Shown piece after piece: positions 58,049 to 64,000 of a DNA stretch of 64,000 nucleotides. Position 1 is the stretch's first letter. Each line of letters begins with the position of its first letter. The notes beneath the pieces were generated by a model. The model saw nothing but the letters and a program-made list of their open reading frames with translations. It was not told the DNA's origin and made no database searches. Source of the DNA: Flavobacteriales bacterium. Its GTDB lineage: Bacteria; Bacteroidota; Bacteroidia; Flavobacteriales_D; Crocinitomicaceae. The stretch covers positions 17,497 to 81,496 of the forward strand of contig CANMHB010000016.1 of the NCBI GenBank assembly GCA_947497485.1, given 5' to 3'. The translations under genes were made by a program, and so were the position numbers.

Positions 58049-59208
58049 TGAGAAAAGAGACCATTGCCATTCGAGGACAAATTGAACGCTCACAATATAA
58101 CGAGCACGCAGTTCCTCTTTATTTAACGAGTAGTTACATATTTGAGGATGCAGAAGATATGCGTTCTCAATTTGCGGAGGAGAAGCCCGGTGAAATTTAT
58201 TCCCGCTACGCGAATCCAAATGTGCAAGAGTTATTGAATAAAGTTGCTTTATTGGAAGGAGGCGAGTCGGCATGGGCAACGGCATCAGGAATGGCAGCTG
58301 TTTTCACAACATTTGCGACTTTTCTTTCTGCAGGAGACGAAATTGTATCAAGTCGTTCCGTTTTTGGATCTACACACCGCTTACTCGTTGATGTGTTTCC
58401 TAAATGGAACATCAAGAATACCTATGTTGACTTCAATAATTATTTGGCTTATGAATCAGCAATCACCGATAAAACGAAATTGGTTTACATTGAAACACCG
58501 AGTAATCCGGCACTTGATTTAATTGATATTGAACGTTTGGCTGCAATTTGTAAATCCAAAGGAGTTCTTTTGGTTGTTGATAATTGCTTTGCAACTCCTA
58601 TTATGCAACAGCCAATTAAATGGGGTGCAGATCTTGTAATTCACTCAACAACCAAATTTATGGATGGTCAAGGGCGAACGCTTGGCGGACTTATCGTTTC
58701 TTCAAAAGAGCTAATTGAAAAGGTAAAAGCGTTTGCTCGGCATTCTGGGCCGGCAATGAGTCCGTTTAATGCTTGGGTCATTTCAAAATCAATTGAAACA
58801 TTGGATGTGCGAATGGAACGCCATTGTAAAAACGCTTTAGAAATTGCCAAACGATTATCAACTTTATCAGGAATTTCATGGGTTAAATACCCGTTTTTGT
58901 CGTCCCATCCAGATTATGAAATCGCAAAAAAACAAATGTCTGCTGGAGGTGGATTGGTTTCTTTTGAACTTGCTGGAGGGCTTGAATCAGGAAGACAATT
59001 TCTAAACAAATTGAACCTGTTTTCACTGACAGCCAACCTTGGAGATACGAGAAGCATTGCCACTCACCCTGCATCAACCACGCACTCTAAATTAAGTCCG
59101 GAGCAGCGCCATGAAGTCGGAATCAGTGATGGGTTGATTCGTTTATCAATAGGTTTGGAAAACATTGAAGATATTTGGGATGATGTTTTTCAAGCATGTC
59201 AGGGTTAA
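58048..59208 (+). CDS. metZ: O-succinylhomoserine sulfhydrylase-type PLP enzyme
   Basis: 386-aa Cys/Met metabolism PLP enzyme (trans-sulfuration family). Lys203 in VIHSTTKFMDGQGR binds PLP; YSRYANPNVQELLNKVALLEGG and IETPSNPALDLIDI are family motifs. Uses sulfide and an activated homoserine to form homocysteine. MetZ-like assignment rests on FGSTHRLLVDVFPKWN-type features and its place beside sulfur assimilation genes; cystathionine gamma-synthase/lyase cannot be fully excluded. The start overlaps the osmC-family stop. Confidence 0.88.
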   Translation: MRKETIAIRGQIERSQYNEHAVPLYLTSSYIFEDAEDMRSQFAEEKPGEIYSRYANPNVQELLNKVALLEGGESAWATASGMAAVFTTFATFLSAGDEIVSSRSVFGSTHRLLVDVFPKWNIKNTYVDFNNYLAYESAITDKTKLVYIETPSNPALDLIDIERLAAICKSKGVLLVVDNCFATPIMQQPIKWGADLVIHSTTKFMDGQGRTLGGLIVSSKELIEKVKAFARHSGPAMSPFNAWVISKSIETLDVRMERHCKNALEIAKRLSTLSGISWVKYPFLSSHPDYEIAKKQMSAGGGLVSFELAGGLESGRQFLNKLNLFSLTANLGDTRSIATHPASTTHSKLSPEQRHEVGISDGLIRLSIGLENIEDIWDDVFQACQG

Positions 59209-59346
59209 AAATATATTTGAAGGCTTCGTTTTATTTTTCCAGTTAACACATTTATTAGATTTATCGATAGTATCAGCTTAATTAAACAAAGAAATTTTTG
59301 ATAATTACTTTGTGAGGATAGTAATCTTTTGAATTTAAATATTTCA

Positions 59347-59354
59347 TACATTTG
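59347..59354 (+). promoter_or_regulatory. -7 promoter element for the Rrf2 gene (TACATTTG)
   Basis: Perfect TAnnTTTG match only 8 bases before the Rrf2 ATG, predicting a very short leader. Confidence 0.55.
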
Positions 59355-59362
59355 TTATATTC

Positions 59363-59809
59363 ATGCTATCCAAAAAATCGAAATACGCAATTAAGGCCTT
59401 GGTATCCTTAGCCAAACATTTTGGAGAGGGAGTTCCACTTAAAATTTCGACGATTTCAGAGGAAGAAAAAATACCTAGAAAATTTTTAGAAGCTATTTTA
59501 GTTGAACTAAGAAATAATGGTCTTGTTCACAGTAAAATGGGGGCATCGGGAGGTTATTCCTTGGCAAAACATCCAGAGGAAATCGTTTTAAGTCATGTTA
59601 TTCGAATTTCAGGAGGTCCGATTGCCATGCTTCCATGCGTTAGTCTTAACTTTTATGAAAGATGTGAAGAATGCGTTAATGAAGAAATCTGTGGCTTACG
59701 TGATGTGATTCTAGAAGTGCGTGAAGCCACTATTAAGATTTTATCAAAAACATCGTTAGCTGATCTATTAAGACGAGAAGATTTTTTGAAAGCTAAATTT
59801 ACTTCTTAA
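59363..59809 (+). CDS. Rrf2-family transcriptional regulator
   Basis: 148 aa: winged HTH of the Rrf2 family (LSKKSKYAIKALVSLAKHFGEG, KISTISEEEKIPRKFLEAIL, LVHSKMGASGGYSLAK) and a C-terminal segment with four Cys (Cys92, 101, 104, 110) in PCVSLNFYERCEECVNEEIC. The Cys set could bind an Fe-S cluster, although spacing differs from IscR. Members next to sulfite reductase and Met/Cys genes are taken as sulfur-assimilation regulators (like CymR); here that is inference from position. Confidence 0.88.
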   Translation: MLSKKSKYAIKALVSLAKHFGEGVPLKISTISEEEKIPRKFLEAILVELRNNGLVHSKMGASGGYSLAKHPEEIVLSHVIRISGGPIAMLPCVSLNFYERCEECVNEEICGLRDVILEVREATIKILSKTSLADLLRREDFLKAKFTS

Positions 59810-59812
59810 TTA

Positions 59813-59837
59813 TCCTATTGTTCAGATAGGAAATATA
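59813..59837 (+). promoter_or_regulatory. inverted repeat and first copy of GATAGGAAATATA, candidate operator
   Basis: TCCTAT-N7-ATAGGA (59813-59818 / 59826-59831) just downstream of the Rrf2 stop and upstream of the sulfite reductase promoter. The right half is part of a 13-base repeat GATAGGAAATATA that recurs at 59925-59937. Candidate binding site for the Rrf2 protein; not verified. Confidence 0.4.
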
Positions 59838-59854
59838 ATAATTTTAAAAATTAT

Positions 59855-59885
59855 TTGTTTATTTAATTTTTGAAATATAATTTTG
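59855..59885 (+). promoter_or_regulatory. complete promoter (TTG-N20-TAATTTTG) for the sulfite reductase gene
   Basis: TTG at 59855-59857 and a perfect TAATTTTG at 59878-59885, 20 bases apart. It gives a transcript start near 59890, upstream of either proposed start codon. Confidence 0.65.
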
Positions 59886-59924
59886 CATCGTTTTTTATCC
59901 ATTATTTTTAATGCATACTAAAAC

Positions 59925-59937
59925 GATAGGAAATATA
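59925..59937 (+). promoter_or_regulatory. second copy of GATAGGAAATATA, candidate operator
   Basis: Exact 13-base repeat of 59825-59837, 100 bases downstream. If translation starts at 59956, it lies in the 5' untranslated region between the promoter and the gene. Confidence 0.35.
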
Positions 59938-59955
59938 GGATATAAAAGTATAGTT

Positions 59956-62085
59956 ATGGCGACGTTTAGAGAAGGAATTGAAAACATAAAAGCATTATCC
60001 AAAAAAGCGATTGTAGAAAAAGATGTGATAGAGCTTGGTGATAAAATTCAAGCATTCAAGGAGGGCAAAATTGCAGAAGATAAATTCAAGGCTTTGCGTT
60101 TGGCACGAGGTGTTTATGGTCAGCGACAGCAAGGTGTTCAAATGATTCGAATCAAACTTCCATTCGGAAAAGTTACTCCAACCCAATTACGCAGAATTTG
60201 CGATGTCTCTGAAGAATACAGTACTGGTAAACTCCATATTACAACGCGACAAGACATTCAAATTCATTATGTCAGTTTAGATCGTACGCCGCAGTTATGG
60301 GCTGATTTAGAAAAAGATGATATTACGCTAAGAGAAGCTTGCGGAAATACGGTGCGTAATGTCACTGCAAGTGCCATAGCTGGGATTGATAAAAACGAAC
60401 CTTTCGATGTTGCGCCTTATGCAGATTTGGTTTTCCGCTACTTTTTAAGAAAACCTTTCGGTCAAGAATTGGGAAGAAAGATCAAAATTGCTTTCAGTAG
60501 CAGTGACCTTGACGATGCTTATACATTTATTCATGACTTCGGATTCATTCCTAAACTAAAAGAGTTGAATGGTCAGCAAATCAAAGGTTTCAAGGTGCTT
60601 ATTGGTGGTGGATTGGGCGCTCAACCATTCTTAGCTCACACTGCATACGAATTTTTATCCGAGCAAGAAATTATTCCTTTCATTGAAGCCTCAATTCGCA
60701 TTTTTGATCGATACGGAGAACGCAATTCACGCAACAAAGCACGAATGAAATATCTTATTGGTAAAATAGGCTTGGAGGAGTTTTTAGAGTTGGTAGAAAA
60801 AGAATCTCGAGCGGTGCAATACAATCCGGAAATTGATTTCGAGTTATTTCATCAATTGATTGAACAACCCGAATTGGATCAGATTTTCACACCCGAACAA
60901 ATTTTATCTCAAAATTCCAATCCTGCTTTTCAAGAATGGTTTAAAACCAACGTCATCGAGCAAAAGCAGCAAGGTTATTACGCGGTTTATGTGAAGGTCC
61001 AATTGGGTGATTTTTCAATCGAACAAGCGCGTTTACTGGCTGATATGGCTGAGAAATTTGCATCGAACGACCTTCGTTTTACAATTGACCAAAGCATATT
61101 GATGAAATTTGTAAAAGGAGAGGATTTGGTTCATTTATACGAAGCGCTATCAGGAATTGATTTGGGTGATTCAGGTTACAACAGTTTGGCTGATGTTACC
61201 GCTTGTCCGGGAACTGATACCTGCAATTTGGGAATTTCGAACAGCACAACGGTTGCAAAGGTTATTGAGGATTTGATTCGAGCCGAATATCCTGAGTTAC
61301 TTTATGAACAAGCAATTAAAATTAAAATTAGTGGGTGTATGAATTCCTGTGGTCAGCACGGTTTGGCGCATATCGGATTTCATGGTAGTTCAATGAAGGT
61401 TGAAAAGGCTACTTTACCTGCGCTACAAGTTCTACTTGGTGGTGGAAAAACGGGTGATGGAAGCGGAAGAATTGCGGAGAAAGTAATCAAATTGCCAAGT
61501 AAACGTGTTTTAGACATCATCCGGACTTTATTGAATGACTTTCTTTCAAATCAAGACGACGAGCAGTTCAATGAATATTACGATCGAAAAGGCAACAAGT
61601 ATTTCTATGATTTATTAAAGCCATTGGCAGATTTAACCACCATCAAAGAAGAAGATTTCATCGATTGGGGCAATGATGTGAAGTTTAAAACGGAAATTGG
61701 AGTAGGTGAGTGTGCCGGCGTTATTATTGATTTAGTTGCGACTTTGCTTTACGATGCACAAGAGAAATTAGCTAATTCGCGTGAAACTTTTGAATTTGGT
61801 TTTTTTGCAGATAGTGTCTATCACGCATACGCAGCTGGAATACATGCAGCAAAAGCCATTTTGATAGAGAATAAGGTGCATTGTAACACGCATGCCGGAA
61901 TTATACAAGATTTTGATAAACATTTGGCTGGGGAATTTGGCTTTAATGAAACCCAAACATTCGGTCAGTTTATACAACAAATCAATCAGCAGAAAGCCAG
62001 TCGTGAATTCGCTGAAAAGTTTATTCAAGAAGTAACACAATTTGTTCAATCCATTGAAAATAAAACCAAAAAACAAGTAAATTAA
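59956..62085 (+). CDS. siroheme sulfite/nitrite reductase fused to a HEPN domain
   Basis: 709 aa from the ATG at 59956 (ATG at 59911 would add 15). N-terminal reductase: two ferredoxin-like and two sulfite reductase domains with the cluster/siroheme ligands Cys417-x5-Cys423 (ACPGTDTCNLG) and Cys461-x3-Cys465 (SGCMNSCGQHG). The extra C-terminal 110 residues form a HEPN-type helical domain (YHAYAAGIHAAKAILIENKV..., about 600-700). HEPN-fused reductases recur in Flavobacteria; the added domain probably has no RNase role, since an Rx4-6H motif is not evident. Siroheme comes from the cobA and precorrin-2 dehydrogenase genes downstream. Assimilatory sulfite reduction is favoured by the metZ and Rrf2 neighbours. 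Confidence 0.9.
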   Translation: MATFREGIENIKALSKKAIVEKDVIELGDKIQAFKEGKIAEDKFKALRLARGVYGQRQQGVQMIRIKLPFGKVTPTQLRRICDVSEEYSTGKLHITTRQDIQIHYVSLDRTPQLWADLEKDDITLREACGNTVRNVTASAIAGIDKNEPFDVAPYADLVFRYFLRKPFGQELGRKIKIAFSSSDLDDAYTFIHDFGFIPKLKELNGQQIKGFKVLIGGGLGAQPFLAHTAYEFLSEQEIIPFIEASIRIFDRYGERNSRNKARMKYLIGKIGLEEFLELVEKESRAVQYNPEIDFELFHQLIEQPELDQIFTPEQILSQNSNPAFQEWFKTNVIEQKQQGYYAVYVKVQLGDFSIEQARLLADMAEKFASNDLRFTIDQSILMKFVKGEDLVHLYEALSGIDLGDSGYNSLADVTACPGTDTCNLGISNSTTVAKVIEDLIRAEYPELLYEQAIKIKISGCMNSCGQHGLAHIGFHGSSMKVEKATLPALQVLLGGGKTGDGSGRIAEKVIKLPSKRVLDIIRTLLNDFLSNQDDEQFNEYYDRKGNKYFYDLLKPLADLTTIKEEDFIDWGNDVKFKTEIGVGECAGVIIDLVATLLYDAQEKLANSRETFEFGFFADSVYHAYAAGIHAAKAILIENKVHCNTHAGIIQDFDKHLAGEFGFNETQTFGQFIQQINQQKASREFAEKFIQEVTQFVQSIENKTKKQVN

Positions 62086-62086
62086 G

Positions 62087-62851
62087 ATGAGCTCAACGAT
62101 TAAACAACCAAGAATTACACTTGTAGGAGCAGGTCCAGGAGATATCGAATTAATTACATTGAAAGGATTGAAAGCTATTCAAAGTGCCGATGTGATTCTT
62201 TACGATGCCTTGGTGAATGAGGAATTATTGAAAGAAGCGCCGAATGCGAAATACTTTTTTGTGGGAAAACGAAAAGGATTCAAAGCGTTGAAGCAAGATG
62301 AAATAAACAAACTAATGGCAGAACAAGCCATTCAGCATGGACATGTCGTTCGTTTGAAAGGTGGAGATTCTTTTGTGTTCGGACGCGGATACGAAGAAAT
62401 TCAACATGCCCAGTTGTTTGGTATTCCAACTTTGGTTGTCCCAGGTATTTCGAGTTCCATTGCCGTGCCTGCGCTTGCCGGAATTCCTGTTACACACCGC
62501 GGAATCAGCAACAGTTTTACAGTCATTACAGCCACACTCTCTGATGGGAGTTTAAATCCGGAAATTAAAAACTTACCACAATTGAATGGCACTTTCGTAA
62601 TATTAATGGGACTGTCTAAACTCGCTGAAATAACAGCAATTTTCGCAGATGCTGGAAGAACAGATGAGGCTTTCGGTATTGTTAGCAACGGTTCGCTTTC
62701 AAATCAAAAAGTGCTTGTCGGAAACACGGAAACAATTACTCATCTCGCTGAATACGAAAAGGTAAAAGCTCCAGCCGTAATCGTGATTGGTGAGGTGGTG
62801 AAATTTGCACAAAATAATTCTAAAACTTTTTCGATTTTATCACTTAATTGA
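62087..62851 (+). CDS. cobA: uroporphyrinogen-III C-methyltransferase CobA
   Basis: 254-aa SUMT that makes precorrin-2 from uroporphyrinogen III by two SAM-dependent methylations. Motifs GAGPGD (14-19), KGGDSFVFGRG (91-101) and VPGISSSIAVPALAGIPVTHRG are all present. It starts 1 base after the sulfite reductase stop. Together with the precorrin-2 dehydrogenase gene downstream it supplies siroheme. No cobalamin genes are near, so the siroheme role is favoured. Confidence 0.96.
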   Translation: MSSTIKQPRITLVGAGPGDIELITLKGLKAIQSADVILYDALVNEELLKEAPNAKYFFVGKRKGFKALKQDEINKLMAEQAIQHGHVVRLKGGDSFVFGRGYEEIQHAQLFGIPTLVVPGISSSIAVPALAGIPVTHRGISNSFTVITATLSDGSLNPEIKNLPQLNGTFVILMGLSKLAEITAIFADAGRTDEAFGIVSNGSLSNQKVLVGNTETITHLAEYEKVKAPAVIVIGEVVKFAQNNSKTFSILSLN

Positions 62852-62852
62852 A

Positions 62853-63494
62853 ATGCGATTTATTCTTTTGAACTTTTTGATTTTTAAATTTTGTTTCGTT
62901 TTCGGTCAGAATCGTTTTCAAGAGAATTTTTGGCAAAGTCTCTTAGTTAATTATACTATTTCTGAAGATTACAGATTGACCTTGGATTTTGGCCATCGAA
63001 CTTGCGATAATTTTTTCAATGCCAATCGAACAAGTTTAGGAAGGGTTGTAATCGAAAAGAAATTGAATGAGAGTTGGTTTATTGGTGCAGGATATGCTTT
63101 TTTTGAACATTTCGGTAAAAGTCGAAACCCTGAAAACCGAATCTTTCCACAATTAATCTATCGAAGAGAGCTCTCAAAGTTAAACATTGAAACACAAATT
63201 AGGTTTAGAAATGAAATTCGATATTATCATCTTCAAAACAAGGAACTATTAAATCGTATTCGATTTCAAGGATTGTTGCGATTTTTTCAAAATAGAAAAT
63301 TCCAACCTGGACTTGGTTTTGAGTATTTTAAAACACTAGAAAAAAATGGTTTACAGGAAACACGTTCTATTTTTCAACTGAATTACGATTTGAATAACTC
63401 TTGGAGAATACAAGGTTTTTACATTGCTCAAACACAATCAAGTATTGATTATTTACAACATATTTTAGGCTTTCAACTGCAATTGAATTTTTAA
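62853..63494 (+). CDS. DUF2490 outer-membrane-type protein
   Basis: 213 aa from the ATG at 62853, one base after the cobA stop. Signal peptide (FILLNFLIFKFCFVFGQ) and then repeated amphipathic beta strands with RYDLTLDFGHRTCDNFF-like, NESWFIGAGYAFFEHFG and GFEYFKTLEKNG, ending in an aromatic terminal Phe residue (GFQLQLNF), as in outer-membrane barrels. Typical of DUF2490. It is embedded between two siroheme genes with almost no gaps, so it is probably cotranscribed with them. Function unknown; transport of a sulfur compound is speculative. Confidence 0.85.
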   Translation: MRFILLNFLIFKFCFVFGQNRFQENFWQSLLVNYTISEDYRLTLDFGHRTCDNFFNANRTSLGRVVIEKKLNESWFIGAGYAFFEHFGKSRNPENRIFPQLIYRRELSKLNIETQIRFRNEIRYYHLQNKELLNRIRFQGLLRFFQNRKFQPGLGFEYFKTLEKNGLQETRSIFQLNYDLNNSWRIQGFYIAQTQSSIDYLQHILGFQLQLNF

Positions 63495-64000
63495 ATGAAA
63501 AGAATCCATCAAACGAACAATCTATTTCCAATTTTCCTCAAGGGAAACGAACTTCGTTTTTTAATTGTTGGGGGTGGTGAAGTTGCCTTGGAGAAAATGA
63601 CCGCGTTATTAAACAATTCACCGGAAGCATTCGTGCGAGTTGTAGCAATGCACTATTCAGAAAGCACACTTGAATTTTTGAAAAGTCAATCAACAATTGA
63701 AATTATTCATGGTGCATTCGAGGAAAAGCATTTTGAAGGAATTCAGGTCGTAATTACTGCGCTCAATGATAAAGAACTTTCAGCTGAACTTAAAAAAGTG
63801 GCGAACGCAAAAGGATTACTTTATAATGCTGCTGATAAACCTGATTATTGTGATTTTTATCTAGGTTCAGTTGTTCAGAAGGGTAATTTAAAACTTGGGA
63901 TTTCTACCAACGGAAAGTCACCAACCATGGCAAAACGGATCAAAGAATTGTTGAATGAGGTCATTCCTGATGAAATCGATGATTCCATTGAAAACATGCA
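63495..64000 (+). CDS. precorrin-2 dehydrogenase/sirohydrochlorin ferrochelatase (partial)
   Basis: Starts at the ATG directly after the previous stop and runs off the window with 168 codons read. The sequence matches the CysG N-terminal/Met8 family: FPIFLKGNELRFLIVGGGEVA (first 21 residues in part: LIVGGGEVALEK), AMHYSESTLEFLK, VITALNDKELSAEL, LYNAADKPDYCDFYLGSVV, KLGISTNGKSPTMAKRIKELL. It oxidises precorrin-2 and inserts iron to make siroheme for the upstream reductase. The C-terminal part is outside the window, so a fused domain cannot be excluded. Confidence 0.93.
   Translation, partial: MKRIHQTNNLFPIFLKGNELRFLIVGGGEVALEKMTALLNNSPEAFVRVVAMHYSESTLEFLKSQSTIEIIHGAFEEKHFEGIQVVITALNDKELSAELKKVANAKGLLYNAADKPDYCDFYLGSVVQKGNLKLGISTNGKSPTMAKRIKELLNEVIPDEIDDSIENM

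Overview
The window is AT-rich chromosomal DNA from a member of the Bacteroidota, most likely the order Flavobacteriales. The evidence is a PorX-type response regulator (part of the type IX secretion/gliding machinery), the Bacteroidota promoter signature TAnnTTTG in front of many genes, near absence of Shine-Dalgarno sequences, S46 and M61 peptidases, FISUMP and DUF2490 proteins, and a sulfite reductase fused to a HEPN domain. A Crocinitomicaceae-like organism such as Fluviicola is a guess from gene content only. No tRNA, rRNA, CRISPR array, prophage or intact insertion sequence was seen.

Layout. 1-7.8 kb: a secreted subtilase, then a compact run (NTF2-like protein, prmC, ligA, a small DUF protein, dapA), a VanX-type dipeptidase lipoprotein and a PrsW-type membrane protease. 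7.8-11.3 kb (minus): rarA, an LpxL-like acyltransferase and a BNR-repeat protein whose N-terminus overlaps a dispersed hairpin repeat. 11.4-19.2 kb: fabG, hemB, a stand-alone histidine ammonia-lyase, a membrane protein, a chalcone-isomerase-like protein, a YbiT-type ABC-F ATPase and an M61 peptidase. 19.2-25.7 kb is the most accessory-looking part: an ECF sigma factor with a one-TM partner, divergent from two tandem paralogous mini-HTH genes, a possible structured RNA, a secreted protein, and a CHAT (caspase-like) protein with signal peptide and C-terminal TM segment, followed by a LuxE-like acyl transferase. 25.7-35.5 kb: half-size TauE, M20 amidohydrolase, lipoprotein, Asn-rich OmpA protein, a suf cluster (sufS-sufE-DUF59), porX, an HD phosphohydrolase and a NagZ-like GH3 lipoprotein. 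35.6-57.4 kb: mostly housekeeping and envelope genes (terC, ffh, site-2 protease, S46 peptidase, Crp-type regulator, hisS, TlpA-like protein, pheT, murB, TIGR02117, S41 protease, fabF, FISUMP protein, thiolase, beta-lactamase-like lipoprotein). 57.6-64.0 kb: sulfur assimilation (OsmC, metZ, Rrf2 regulator, sulfite reductase-HEPN, cobA, DUF2490 barrel, and a precorrin-2 dehydrogenase cut by the window end).

Gene cooperation. CobA and the precorrin-2 dehydrogenase make the siroheme that the sulfite reductase needs, MetZ uses the resulting sulfide, and the Rrf2 protein is the obvious candidate regulator. SufS/SufE/DUF59 supply Fe-S clusters. The main novelty candidates are: the ECF/TM/mini-HTH/CHAT module; a shared TAnnTTTG-N4-GTG start arrangement in all three GTG-start genes of the window, which predicts leaderless mRNAs; a dispersed GCTTTGG-loop hairpin; and a 13-nt repeat flanking the sulfite reductase promoter.
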